Of a stretch of 64,000 nt of DNA, positions 1 through 34,300 are shown in pieces. Source of the stretch: Piezodorus guildinii (Eukaryota > Arthropoda > Insecta > Hemiptera > Pentatomidae); assembly GCA_023052935.1 (NCBI GenBank), contig CM041292.1, positions 146,072,439 through 146,136,438 of the forward strand. The letters are read 5' to 3'. The notes below the pieces were generated by a model. It did no database searches. It saw only the letters and a program-made list of their open reading frames with translations, and was not told the DNA's origin. Numbering within the stretch: position 1 is the stretch's first letter; every line of letters starts with the position of its first letter. A program made the translations under genes and the position numbers.

Positions 1-216
1 GATTTTTTAATGGGAGTAAAAAATCCTTGGTTATGCCGTCCTTCGGAGGGGACAATGAAAGGTGGTCCCGAGCCTGTGCGATTTCAAGCACTCGTTAACA
101 ATCCCTATCCTAATAAAACCTGGATAGGCAAAATTTAGGACTCCCACTGTAGCATCGTTGGATTAGCCATAGTAGCATAAAGTGATGTTAAATAAATAAA
201 CAAACAAACAAACAAA
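1..216 (+). mobile_element. tRNA-derived SINE (family 1), head missing at window edge
   Basis: The body runs from GATTTTTTAATGGGAG to an A-rich tail ending in repeated AAACA units. The same body recurs at 10598, 12050 (minus), 13625 (minus), 26177, 39584, 40050 (minus) and 51330. More complete copies start with a tRNA-like head with a B box (GGTTCAAACCC). It lies in an IDE intron, antisense to the gene. Confidence 0.85.
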
Positions 217-244
217 TTAACATCCATTCAATTATAATCTTATC

Positions 245-945
245 TCACAAGAAGAGGATCCCTAACGTGTCACACCCAATTTTGATGACATTTTTTTAGG
301 TGAAACAAGACATTAAACGATTAGCATCTGCATAATATTGTGGACCAACGCTGAAAAATTGTGCACGAAAAACATATTTTATTTATGAACATATCTCTGG
401 TTCTAGTGAAAGTAGAAAAATAATTTTGGTATCAAAATTTATCCTATTTCAAAGCAGAAGAATGAAAAAAATAAGCCATAAAAATATTTAAGATTTATGT
501 TTGGTTATAACCTAAAAATAAAAATAATCTCCTCAAAACATCAAAACTTCTAATAAGATTTCTTAAAAGCCGTCCTCATATTACGATTCCTTACTTCCAA
601 AAAAGGTTTGTTACATTTTTTATTAAAATTTTATTTTAAATTATAATTTATATAACTTTATAACCAAGCATAAAACTTAAATATTTTATTGGCTTATTTT
701 TTTAAATTACTCTGCTTTGAAATAGGATAATTTTTACACCAAAATTAATTTTCTACCTTCACAAGAGAGATATTAAATAAAATGTGTTTTTCACATATAA
801 ACTTTCCAATTTTTTTTTCGTGACTCCCGGAGAGCATTTAGTGTGCTCTTGTATTACTTTGCAGATGCTAAGCATTTTATGCCTAGTTTCACCTTAAAAA
901 AATTACATCAAAATCTGTGGGACACATTTGGGATCATCTCTTGGT
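245..945. repeat. 0.7 kb fold-back (long inverted repeat) element
   Basis: The left arm (about 245-590) and the reverse complement of the right arm (about 600-945) align along their length. For example TTTTTTTAGGTGAAAC near 290 mirrors GTTTCACCTTAAAAAAA near 886. CCTATTTCAAAGCAGA near 445 mirrors TCTGCTTTGAAATAGG near 711. The arms are imperfect, so the insertion is not new. It has no coding capacity. It lies in the IDE intron after exon 18, whose pre-mRNA could form a hairpin of about 330 bp per arm. Confidence 0.85.
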
Positions 946-975
946 TAGTAAATGGAAATGTAAAAGGTAACTTAC

Positions 976-23050
<22,075 letters not shown>

Positions 23051-24029
23051 CACCCATATAGAAAAACATTATTATGTAGAAAAACATTATGTATTATAAA
23101 AATAAATAAAAGACACAAAACAGCTAGGGTTATAATTACCTATTTTATTACATAGATAAAACTCATAAAATTATCACATGCTTCATATCAGCAAGCTAAA
23201 ATAAAGTACACTACAATGGTATATTATGCTGGCATAATTCAACAATAATTCTACCAAAGATAACCTACAGCAGTATAAACTCCAAGGTTATCAATATTTT
23301 ATTAACCATTATTATATCTAGCCTCCAAATCTTAGAAATTCAATTTCAACCATATCTTTATTATAAAATATGGTCCCTAATATTTTCAGTCAAAAAACAA
23401 AAAGTAACTCTTAAATACATATATCTAAAATTGCCCAAATTTTGGTGCATGAGTCTTCAAAAATCATTGAAGCTATGGATAATGATAGCATATTTGATTA
23501 TTTATTCACTTACTTAAGGTTTTAGTACTTTTGATTTTTCATTCAGTTAAATAATAAATATATTTGCATTATATAAAGCAATTATCTCTTAGCTTTACGC
23601 CGATACTTATCATAGTGACACTGATACAAGAACAATAGTACTATTAAAATATATTAGTATATTACAAGTATCTAAATGGCCTTAAGGCTCCCTCACAACG
23701 TACAACCTGTTGTACAACTTGGTTGTGTTGGGGATGTGGGACTGTCCTACATCGAAGGCCAAAAAGTTACATTCTAGTGATCCCTTAGGCAAAATTATTT
23801 TTCTAATTTATTTTAGTTACCTAGGTACGATAATAAAGTTTCAAGCACATTTTGGCAATTATGCAACATCCTTAAAAGCTGAATGTTCTCTCTATAATAT
23901 AAATTATAATAATTTAAGCTCAATCAATTTGTTTAAAAATTATATTTATATTCATTATTTGATGTCCACGAAATGAGTAATTTTCACACATTTTTTTTGT
24001 CTTTCCAAAGTCATAACTTACTGATGGGC
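23051..24029. other. AT-rich spacer upstream of IDE
   Basis: It holds the presumed IDE promoter and 5' UTR. I see no convincing TATA box, ORF or repeat family, apart from palindromic TTGTACAACxTGGTTG-like sequence near 23700. Confidence 0.5.
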
Positions 24030-25480
24030 GTTACGGTCCTACATGGTAAGGTCCTACAGTCCTACTTCGTCAGTCATTCCTTTCTTTCGATCGTATTCTC
24101 CATCTTCTTGCTCCAAGTAACTTGAGTTACTCCTCCTTTACGTCATCCAACCATCTTAATCTTGGTCTTCCTCTGTATCTTTTTCTTACCACTTTCCATG
24201 CAGTAGGATGCGTCTCGGCATCCTTTCTATGTGTTCGAGCCATCTGAGGCGGTCTTTTTTCACCAAGCTTTGTTTTCCCATTCATTGCACGGAGCTCACT
24301 GTTCTTTCTTAATCGCAACGTTATCATTTTCTTTTATTTGCTCAAATATCTTCCTGATTAAGTTCATTTCCCGGACATTGAGCTCCTGTTCGCTTTCATT
24401 TGACAATAACCAGGATCCACTGCCATAAGGAACTCTGGGTCTCAGAATGGTTTCATATGTCATATTTTTTTTTTAAAGATTTTTAAACTTTATTGTTTTT
24501 AACCGAGCGTAAAGGCACTTGTTACCTGCAGACAGTCACGCATTCACTTCTTTCATAATTTTGTCATTTGTTATAACTGTACCTAGGTACTTGAAAGTAT
24601 CTGCACTTTTAAAACAGCTTTCGCCGATCTGTAGATCGTGTTATTTCAGTAGTTGGTCCCTTGTTTTTTTTTTTTTTGTTTTTTTCATTATCATCAAGGT
24701 CCACTTCTGCCGCTTCACTTTCAAACTCTTTAAAAGCTCTTACAACCGCAGCCGTGCTTCTAGTTAGTACGAGCACATCATCCGCATATGCCAAGTGCTG
24801 TGTGAGCGATAACAAAGAGTTCCATTTAGGATGGTTCGGATTGCCTTAAGAGCTTTTTCCAATGCTAAATTGAATAATACAGGTGATAGCGGGTCTACCT
24901 GCTTCAGTCCACTATTCTTCTGAAAGCATTTCCTGTATTTTTATCTTCATTTTGCTTTCATGCATAGTCATTTTTACATAAGTCTGGTGAGCTTCCTGGG
25001 AATTCCAAATTCTATCATTATATTCACTAATGCCTCTTTATCAAAACTTATATATGCTAGCTTAAAATCAATAAACAGGCTGTGGAGGTCAATGTTTAAC
25101 TTATATCCTCTTTCAAGAATCTACCTTAGCGAAAAAATCTGATCGATGGTTGAATTAGGCCTAAAACCACACTGATAGTCGCACAGGATCAGTTCAGAGA
25201 AGTCTGTTCACTAATATAGAATATACCTTATAGGCTGTATTCAATAATGCTATCACTCAATAATTACCAAAAGATAGCTTGTCGCCATTTTATGTTTAGG
25301 GCATATCACTGCTATTTTCCACTGTTCAGACAATCCTTCCACTGGCGAGTTGGAATATATATAACTTTTAATTCCATCCCCTTTATTTTTCAGCGTCTCT
25401 GAATTTATATCAACAATACCAGGAGCCTAATCGTTCTTTAATTCGCCAATCATTACTTCAACTTCTTCCTGTCATGGTGG
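24030..25480 (-). mobile_element. Decayed non-LTR retrotransposon (reverse transcriptase fragments)
   Basis: On the minus strand, with frameshifts and stops, one can read an APGI motif, QWKIAVICPKH, GDPLSPVLFNLALEKALKAI (written with the preceding Q lost) and AYADDVLVLTRST (RT motif C, about 24760-24800). Near the 3' end RGRPRLRWLDDVKEE follows (24130-24180). The motifs keep the order expected of an RT. It is unable to make a product. Clade not assigned. Confidence 0.75.
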
Positions 25481-26176
25481 CTTCATCTCCTTCTCCGCGT
25501 ACTATATTAAGCTTAAATCGTTCTTTATGCACGACATTATATGTTATTAACATGAAAGAACTAATTAAAGAAATAGGATTCATATAACATTTTATTGATA
25601 ATGCCAAGTGGAAATGGGGGGACTGCATGCAGTTCAACTGTCTCGAGACGCTACTTAGTATACGTATGCAAATGAATATACCCACGTACATATGTTTTTC
25701 CTTTTGTCATTTTTCGAGATTTAGATAATTGACTGATTATTATTATAATTAGGTGATAATGAAGGGTGAGATGCTTCGAATGGCGGTCAAGAAACGATTA
25801 CGAATATAGTAAAAAAGCATCTTTATTTTTTCTTTTCTCCCCGTCCTCCTTTTCAAAGATTGCGGGTTGTATCAGTAAAAGGTTATTAGGCAGGGATATG
25901 CTAATGAAAGTTTATATTTAACATAATCGTTATTGTACATAATGAAGGAAAGTATAGGTTTGAGAATAAGAGGAAATCAGACCAATGCTGATGCATTTTC
26001 TCATCTTAATCAACTGCTAATATACTTATTCTTAGATGGCAATCATGATCTTTTTCTTAGATGACTGTTTTCTTCCCAGGTAGTGACTTTTTTCAACCCT
26101 TCAAACTTTGCAGAACAGGTTAATCAGCTCTCTTTAAAGGATTATTACTATGTTAGGGCATATCATATACAGCTTC

Positions 26177-26439
26177 GGGATCACTTGTAGCTGGGTGGCT
26201 AGCATAACAGCCTCCCATGCTAAAGGTCACGGGTTCAAACCCGCAGGTGGTCCTAGGATTTTTTAATGGGAATAAAAAATCCTTAGTTACGCCGTCCTTC
26301 GGAGGGGACGTTAAAAGGTGGTCGCGGGCCTGTGCGATGTCAGGTACTCGTTAAAGATCCCTATCCTAATAAAACCTGGATAGGCAAAATTTAAGACTCC
26401 CACTGTAGCATCATCTGATTAGCCATAGTAGCATAAAGT
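26177..26439 (+). mobile_element. SINE family 1 copy interrupted by a LINE
   Basis: The tRNA-like head starts GGGATCACTTGTAGCTGGG, with B box GGTTCAAACCC, then the body to GCATAAAGT (26439). The rest of the tail, GACGTTAAATAAATAAACAA, resumes at 29851 and runs to about 29877. The LINE between them sits exactly at the break. Confidence 0.9.
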
Positions 26440-29400
26440 CCCGAAAGGGAACACTAGACTTAGGGAGCTGACCGTTGCAGCGGGTTACCTGCCGTACGAG
26501 GAGTCAGACCCTACCTACATCATTGGCACAGCCCTGGAGTGGTGCAATCATTGCATCATTGCGGGTCTGGACGCCAACGCACACCACAGAATCTGGGGAA
26601 GCACGAACAACAACAAAAGAGGTGAGCTTATCCTAGATTACATTATAGAAAATGATCTCATCATTCTGAATAAAGGCAGGTCACCCACCTTCTTTAACAA
26701 GAATAGATCCGAGATCATAGACATAACTTTAGCCTCTAATTCGTTAAGGGCTCACATTGCAAACTGGCATGTGGTTGACGAAGAAACATGCTCAGATCAT
26801 AAATACATTAGGTTCGATCTTAAACATGATGAAACCTATACTGCAACATACAGAAACCTCAGACTAACAAACTGGGATTCCTTTGCTTTAAATCTAGCTG
26901 AGGCTGCCAAGAGTTGTCCTACCAGGATCGATAATTCATGGAACCTTGAATGTCTCAATTCCTCTATATCTGATGCCTTAATGCATTCCTACCTCGAAAG
27001 CAACCCTGTAAAGAGGTCCACAAATAACAAAAAGGCTCCTTGGTGGAATGACAGCCTTAACAGACTGAGAGTCCTCACCAGAAGACTCTTCAATTCGGCA
27101 AAGAAATCTGGCAGATGGGATACCTATAAAGTTGCTCTAACTGAGTATCACAAATCTGTCAGACACGCAAAACGACATGCATGGAGGAACTTCTGCAGTG
27201 GCATAGATAACTTACCGGCTGCCTGCCGTGTTAAGAAAATCTTATCCAAACAACATGACCAGGGGCCACTTGGAACCCTGAAGACACATGACAAACAAAC
27301 AACTAATGAATATGAAACTCTACTTATGCTTGCGGAATCACACTTTCCCAACTGTAAGGTTATAAACTTGGACAACTGTGATGTTGTCTACCCGACTGAC
27401 CGTGCCAGCAAAAATGCCTGGCACACGGCCAGAGGTATCATTACCTCTAATACACTTGAATGGGCAATCAAATCACTTGCTCCATTCAAGTCTCCTGGCA
27501 TTGATGGCATCTTTCCAGCTCTACTGCAGAAAGGTCTACCAATCATTAAACGACACCTCCTCTTACTATTCAGAGGTAGCTTGGCTTTAAAATATGTACC
27601 AGTCAGTTGGAGAGAATCCAAACTCTGCTACATCCCCAAACCAGGGAAAGGTTCCTACACGGACCCCAAGTCATTCAGACCTATATGCCTGTCCTCGTTC
27701 CTGATGAAAACTCTGGAAAAAATTCTGGACAGGCATATTAGAGCACATTCATCTCTTAACAATCCGTTACACCCACTCCAATTCGCTTACCAAGCTGGTA
27801 AATCTTGCGAATTAGCACTACACCATCTGGTTTCCAGGATTGAAATATCCATGGAACAGAAAGATATAATGACGGGCACCTTTATCGACATTGAAGGTGC
27901 CTTTGACAGAACTCCCTATAACACTATCCTTAGTGCTCTGATTGACTACGACATTGATCCTGTCATCAGAGGCTGGATAATGGTTATGCTTGAAAGCAGA
28001 ACCCTAGCATCGGAATTATCCAATACCATGCTAAGGATCAAACCAAATGGTGGCTGCCCTCAGGGTGGCGTTTTATCGCCTCTACTTTGGTGCTTGGTGA
28101 TTGATCCACTGATCAAGAAACTAAACTCCCAAGGCTTCTATACACAGGGCTACGCAGACGATATCGCAATTCTGATAGGAGGCAAACATCAATGCGTAGT
28201 ATCCTCTCTACTAAAACATGCAACACATATTCTTTGTGATTGGTGTGAATCCTCTGGACTTAACATCAATCCACAAAAGATTAAGGTTTGCACTTTTACA
28301 CACAAAAGAAAGGTAAACATGAACTTACCTAGTATTAACGGTACACAGCTCACCAACTCCAAAGAAGTAAAGCATTTAGGGGTCATTATTGACCACAAAT
28401 TGCGGTGGGACAATCACATCTCTTATATTGCCGGAAAAGCTCTAAAATGCCTATGGGCATGTAAAGGCGCAATTAATAATGCTTGGGGACTCAAACCCCA
28501 AATCGTCTACTGGCTCTACAACACAGCCATTAGACCAATGATCACCTACTCCTCCGTAATATGGTGGCACAGAGCTCTCATAGGGAACAATAAAAAGACA
28601 CTTTGCAAATTGCAAAGGCTTGCTTGCCTCATGATAACCGGGGCAATTAAGACCACTCCAATAACTGCGATGGAGACAATGCTGAATATCATGCCTCTAG
28701 ATTTGGAGGTGGAAGTGCATGCGCTGAGAACCATTTATCGCTTCACCATAGTAGGTAAATGCTCTAACAAGTTCACCCACCAAGGTCATTGCAACTTACT
28801 TAGCAGGCTCAATGAAAATAACATCCTAGCTATGCCTTCAGACCTACAAATCCGGAAGCTTATCAATGCTTACTACACTGTCAACATTGATGAATCAAGG
28901 AAGCACATACCCAAACATGGTATTAACTGCTACACTGATGGCTCACTAATGGACAGCGGCTCAGGTGCTGGTGTCTGGAGGAAAGACAAACCACAATCCG
29001 GGGTCAGTATTCCACTAGGCAAACACACAACAGTCTTTCAGGCTGAACTTCTTGCTATTCTCCACTGTGCTACTGACTTGTGCTCTGAAGGCATTAGTGG
29101 CAAAAAGATTTTTATCTACACTGATAGTCAGGCAGCACTAGGAGCCCTAAACAATCACACAACCACCTCAAAAGTCGTTGAAGCATGTAATCTGACCCTA
29201 AACTGTCTTGCTGAGAAGAACACTGTAAACGTTGAATGGGTACCTGGTCATTCTGGGTTCAGTGGGAACGAAAAAGCTGATGAATTAGCTAGGCAGGGTT
29301 CGTCAACGATTCCCATCACACCAGAACCCCTCAGTGGAATCAGCCTAAGCTATGCTTTTAGGTTCATCAATCAATCCTATTTAAATAAATACAAACAAAT

Positions 29401-29843
29401 TTGGCTAAATAAGGGACCTAGACAATCACTCATATTCCTAGATGGTCCTTGTACCAGCAGAAGGAGGTGTCTTCTTGGTATGAGTAGGACATGCCTGAGG
29501 ACATTGACTGCTGTCTACACTGGACACAGCAAACTTAACTACCATATGTTTAAACTTGGTATTTCCGACAACCCTCTATGCAGACTATGCGGCATGGATG
29601 ATGAAACATCATTTCACATAGTCTGCCACTGCGAAAAGCTAGCTATGTTGAGGTTCACCTTATTTGGTGAAGACCGCCTAGAAAACCCCACTAACAATAA
29701 ACTTGTTAATCCCAACAGCCTTCTGAAGTTTGCTTCTGCCACTAAACTCGTGTTTTAAATCTAACATTGCGTAATCCTATGGCGCACAATAGACCGTTTG
29801 GTCGCGGTGCAACCCAAGCCAGCAAAAAAAAAATAAAATAAAA
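26440..29843 (+). mobile_element. 5'-truncated non-LTR retrotransposon (RNase H-bearing, I/LOA-type) inserted in a SINE tail
   Basis: It enters the SINE at ATAAAGT, which is repeated on both sides (26433-26439 and 29844-29850). It ends in an A-rich tail (29823-29843). The 5' end begins mid-endonuclease, the usual result of incomplete reverse transcription. The open ORF and the unbroken target duplication suggest a young insertion. Confidence 0.9.
26441..29758 (+). CDS. Retrotransposon ORF2: endonuclease C-terminus, reverse transcriptase, RNase H, C-terminal CCHC-like region
   Basis: One frame stays open from the insertion junction to TAA at 29756-29758, about 1,105 codons with no stop. The first part is the end of an APE-type endonuclease: GLDANAHHRIWGS, then DITLAS and CSDHKYIRFDL (to about 26820). 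RT motifs follow: SPGIDGIFPALLQKG, motif A TFIDIEGAFD (27869-27907), motif B GGCPQGGVLSPLLW (about 28050-28092), motif C GYADDIAIL (YADD at 28151-28162). RNase H has YTDGS (28930), QAELLAI, YTDSQAAL and WVPGHSGFSGNEKADELA, so all acidic residues and the His are present. A C-terminal CRLCGMDDETSFHIVCHC forms a zinc-knuckle-like pattern. ORF1 and the endonuclease N-terminus are missing. Confidence 0.92.
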   Translation, partial: PKGNTRLRELTVAAGYLPYEESDPTYIIGTALEWCNHCIIAGLDANAHHRIWGSTNNNKRGELILDYIIENDLIILNKGRSPTFFNKNRSEIIDITLASNSLRAHIANWHVVDEETCSDHKYIRFDLKHDETYTATYRNLRLTNWDSFALNLAEAAKSCPTRIDNSWNLECLNSSISDALMHSYLESNPVKRSTNNKKAPWWNDSLNRLRVLTRRLFNSAKKSGRWDTYKVALTEYHKSVRHAKRHAWRNFCSGIDNLPAACRVKKILSKQHDQGPLGTLKTHDKQTTNEYETLLMLAESHFPNCKVINLDNCDVVYPTDRASKNAWHTARGIITSNTLEWAIKSLAPFKSPGIDGIFPALLQKGLPIIKRHLLLLFRGSLALKYVPVSWRESKLCYIPKPGKGSYTDPKSFRPICLSSFLMKTLEKILDRHIRAHSSLNNPLHPLQFAYQAGKSCELALHHLVSRIEISMEQKDIMTGTFIDIEGAFDRTPYNTILSALIDYDIDPVIRGWIMVMLESRTLASELSNTMLRIKPNGGCPQGGVLSPLLWCLVIDPLIKKLNSQGFYTQGYADDIAILIGGKHQCVVSSLLKHATHILCDWCESSGLNINPQKIKVCTFTHKRKVNMNLPSINGTQLTNSKEVKHLGVIIDHKLRWDNHISYIAGKALKCLWACKGAINNAWGLKPQIVYWLYNTAIRPMITYSSVIWWHRALIGNNKKTLCKLQRLACLMITGAIKTTPITAMETMLNIMPLDLEVEVHALRTIYRFTIVGKCSNKFTHQGHCNLLSRLNENNILAMPSDLQIRKLINAYYTVNIDESRKHIPKHGINCYTDGSLMDSGSGAGVWRKDKPQSGVSIPLGKHTTVFQAELLAILHCATDLCSEGISGKKIFIYTDSQAALGALNNHTTTSKVVEACNLTLNCLAEKNTVNVEWVPGHSGFSGNEKADELARQGSSTIPITPEPLSGISLSYAFRFINQSYLNKYKQIWLNKGPRQSLIFLDGPCTSRRRCLLGMSRTCLRTLTAVYTGHSKLNYHMFKLGISDNPLCRLCGMDDETSFHIVCHCEKLAMLRFTLFGEDRLENPTNNKLVNPNSLLKFASATKLVF

Positions 29844-29877
29844 ATAAAGTGACGTTAAATAAATAAACAAACAAATC

Positions 29878-30576
29878 ATATACAACTTTCCTATTAATTC
29901 CTACCAATTGCAGACCCTAAGTTAGTTCTGCATCTAGAATAATCCTGAGTTACATTTTGGCTTGGCTGAAGTTGATTACCAAAGAAAGAGATCTTTAAGA
30001 TGTCCAGCCCCACTGTCTTGGTAAAATAGTGAAGTTATCTGACTCAGAGTTGATTGACAAACTTTGTATTTGTAAGGTTTACTTTGTTTCAATTATTGCA
30101 GCATGCATAAACCACATTATATGTAACCTACAAGCATTCATCAACTAAGATTCCCAACAACTATAATATAAATAATCCATCTGATTAATGAGGCCTGAGC
30201 TATCTTGGAGCCTAATTGGCCCATCAGAGACAATGAACTCTGTTAATATTCAACCTGCTTCATTGTAAGGCTCACTAGCGGTGTCCACTATTTATTGTTC
30301 AAACATTGACAGGATTAAGAAATTAGTACACTATCGCTTGAAAGTTGAAGAATATTTATTTTCTAAACAGAATTAAAAATTTCATCTTTTTAACAGTGAT
30401 GTAACATTTTGTGAATTTAACAAAAATAAAAGTATTTTAATTTCTACTAAATTGTAGTCGGTTTAATTGGGTTATATAAATTTAATAAATAACAATAAAA
30501 CACTATGCAAAAATATACATTAACACTTCCGTTAATGATCGAAGAATAGTAGACTGTAGAATAAATTATAGGAAAG
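29878..30576. other. Spacer between LINE/SINE and the small MITE
   Basis: No ORF, RNA gene or known repeat recognised. Confidence 0.4.
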
Positions 30577-30805
30577 TTGATTGGGGTTATCGAAGAAATC
30601 ACACACCAACAAGACTTATTTTATTGTGTGATGATGTTCTGTTCAAAATTTTAGGCCTTCATCGAGACAACTATTGAAGAGGAATCCTGAGAGTGTACAA
30701 AGGTTACAAAATATAACCTACAAAAAGGTACAGAATGCTAAAGAACAGTCATCTTAAAATTTAAGTCGAAACAGTGTGATTTCTTCAATGATCACACCCC
30801 AACAA
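30577..30805. mobile_element. Short inverted-repeat MITE
   Basis: The left end GATTGGGGTTATCGAAGAAA and the complement of the right end, TTGGGGTGTGATCATTGAAG, then GAAATCACAC, form an imperfect inverted repeat around a spacer with CCTTCATCGAGAC. No coding capacity. Confidence 0.5.
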
Positions 30806-31262
30806 ACGACTATAGTAATTTAACACATAAATTTTAATAAATTTAAAAAAATCACATTAAATTATAAAATCTTGATTTGCACATTTTTGATTGTGTTATT
30901 GTAGAACGTAAAAGTATAAATTATTAAATGAGGAAATGAAATAATATTAAATAAATAATCCTTTATTTCTTACTGTACAAAAACAAAAATAAATTTACAA
31001 CATAACCACATAGAGACATTATTCTTTCACAAAGAATTCATTTAATCTCTGTAAAAAGATTTCAAAATTGAAACCTACAGGATAATTAATTTTAAGCTTT
31101 AGTATCAAAAATCTAATATTGCACTAATGCAAATGAACATAGTATTACTTTTTATTTACATAAAAACTGACATGTATACATATAAATATTATTTTAAAAT
31201 ATAAGTTACAAACACATGAACTAAAAATGTAAAATATTTACAGACTGGATATTCAAATATTA

Positions 31263-31268
31263 TTTATT
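31263..31268 (-). terminator. Poly(A) signal of PLK4
   Basis: AATAAA on the minus strand, about 40 nt after the PLK4 stop codon (31307-31309). Confidence 0.6.
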
Positions 31269-31306
31269 AAAAATAATGACAGCCAGAATCATCAAATCAA
31301 GTCATG

Positions 31307-34300
31307 TCACCGAAGGTGAACCTGCTGTGAAGGTATGAGAGCTCTTAATACAGTAGGAACTTGTGCTAATTTTGGCCTTAACCAAGTTGGTACTTTTTCT
31401 CCTTGTTTTACCTTCAATTCCTTTCCATCATATTTGTATACAACACCTCTTGTCTGTTCTCCATTCACTATCAACTCACAACCATCAGGATACGTGATTC
31501 TCACTTCACCTGAACTCATCTGAAAACGATTTAAGATCATTGAAAATATTGATGACAATGTTTAAGTAAGTAATTATAAAAATATATTTAATTCACATAA
31601 AAATCTGCAAACAACAAGAAAATATTACTGTCACAGATTGCCAATGAGAAAGGACAAAACAATTAATGAAACTATAACTGAAGTAAGGGATTTGTTCAAG
31701 ATATTATTCAAAGGGAATAGAAGTTTGTAAATTAGAAAAGAATAATCATTAAATCGATGTACTAAGTTTTGAAAAATGAGCAGATAATATTATCGAAAAA
31801 TTCGTTAAAAAAAACACAAGACGGTGATATATTGGATCAGAATCTATGCTCCTTATTCTTTAATCCAAACAGAAACAAAAGAATAAATATCTATCCATAT
31901 TGAACTCAAGACCTAGTAGTTAAGAATCCATTCCACTCCCTAATAAAATTATAGAATCACAAAAAATGGATATTTAATGATAATTACAACATATGGAAGT
32001 TTCAACAATTAATAAACATACGTTACCTGAGTAGCCACACCAATATTAGGAACTGCTACAGTCATAACTGCTTTTTGTTGATTTTGGTTTCCACTTGAGA
32101 ATTTGTTTCGATTAAATGATTTTCCACTTGATTCAAAACTCTGAAACTAAAACTAACAACATAAATGTCTGCCAAGAAGAAGTATAGATTCTGTAACATG
32201 ACAATTAGTTAAAAAAGCAAATCAAAACAACAAAATACCAAACAAGAGTGTTAGGAAACATATGTAATGTTTAATTTTTTATTCCAGTAGTAAAAATCAT
32301 ACCCATAAGCCATTTGTGCGATCAAAAATTCGTTAAAAAAAATTAATCAAAACCGATAAATCAATGAAGCATTCTATGACAATGAGTACATCAAGAAAAT
32401 ATGTTTGTACATAAGCAAACTACATTGAATGAAACTAAAATGGAATTGATATAAAAGGACTTGATAAAATAGATAGACCACCGAACGGCAGTAAATTTGA
32501 TTTAAAAAATTAAATAAAAATAGCTTATTTTGAAATATGTTATTGCAGAAACAACAAACAAATTTATAAAGATATACGACAAAAGTAAAATAATTCTAAA
32601 AAATTAAAAATAAAAATAGATTTTTTAAAATGGGTAGTTTTTTGTGTGTATTATAATTTAAAGATAATATATTTTACTATATGAATATATAAGGTGAAGA
32701 AGGAAATAAAAAAAAAGTATCAAAACGAGTTTTCTAAATTCTTACAGTAAATTGCATCTGTTGATTATTCTCCTTCGATTGGTTCAATACTTGAGACGGC
32801 CTCCTGCCAATGATAATAGGGAAAACTGGTCCATCAGAACAAGTTGCAGTCAGTTCAAGTGCACTTTCAATAGCCTTACAATGATCAATGTGCTATAAAA
32901 TATTTTATGAAAACAATAAGCAAGAGTTATTATTTAAGAAGAGTTTATTATTTAAATTAGTAACTTAATCACAATAAAAATATCATATTTTTCCTAAAGA
33001 TAGTAAAATGATTAAACCTAATCAAAACATCATGGGTGAAATCATGAATAATACAATAAATACCTCCAAATATTTTTAATGAGAAAGTTTTTAATTTTAA
33101 CCTGTAAACTTTAAATTATTACAAAATAAATATTTAATATAGGCCACAGGCAAGATGAAAAGTTTACTTTTGTGACAAAGTTATTAGCTTCTTTTGAATG
33201 GCATTATTTTTTAAACTTTGACATAGATGGATCTGTTAAATAATTAACATGAGTTAAGAGTATAGATATTGATGCCTCTCAAACCTTGCTGGTATTTGAA
33301 AGTCAGTAGGTAGAATTGTAGGCAGGTTATAAATGCAATCTTTTCATAATTGATATTTTATTTTATTAACAGATGAAAATCACTTGAACCAGATAGTTGG
33401 TAAAACATGTACAAAGGACTTACCATAGTTTTTAATTACTAATATTTCTAATAACTTAAAATAATTTATTTTATATTAACTAGTTGAATACATAATTTAA
33501 TTAACTATTTCATTAAAATGTGTCATAAAAAATAATTTAAAAATTATTAGAAAACTCATGAAATATGAAACAACATACCTTTTCAAAATGGCTCCAAATA
33601 TCACGTACATGGTTAGACAAACTTTTTTCTTGATCACCATTTAATATGATTGTAGTACCATCAGCTGCAAGTAACGTAGTAGTACTACCACTTTTTGTAA
33701 TCTTTTCTCCTGCAAAAATCATTATAGAACAATGATTTATTAATCACTAACATGACTAAAGACCATAAGAATTAAATTTATTGAGCAATAAATTCAACTT
33801 CTAACAGAATCTCATCCAATACTTAATTATTAGAAAAAAAAAATAAATAATAATGACTGAATATTTCACTATGTCATTACTTTATTTTACCTCAATAATC
33901 CTTCTCTATTTGTAGAAATATTTGATCAACCTATATTAGTCCATTAAGTATTCTTATTGTTAATCGTGCATTGTAGTAAAAAAACAACACCTTGTTGCTA
34001 AGTTTTCCCTGACACTTATTTTGTATGGCACTCCATAAAGTTTTCAGTGTTTCACACACCTTTCTCGGTTGATTGTTGCTCCACGTTCCAGAAAATCAAC
34101 TAGAAGCACCCCTTGGAGTCCTAAGACACAGTAGCAATGACCTTCTTTCTTGGTGATAGCATTTGCAACCACTTATATGGTTTCTTGGGAGAAGCGCCCA
34201 TTCCATCAACTGCTGTTTTGTTTCAAGTTAACATGCTTCACCCAGGTCTCATCCCTGGTTAGGATACGATCCAGAACTGCAATACCATTTGTGCTGTATT

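Noticed and set aside
27148..28734. Several antisense or offset ORFs inside the LINE
   Set aside because: All are shadows of the long RT/RNase H frame.
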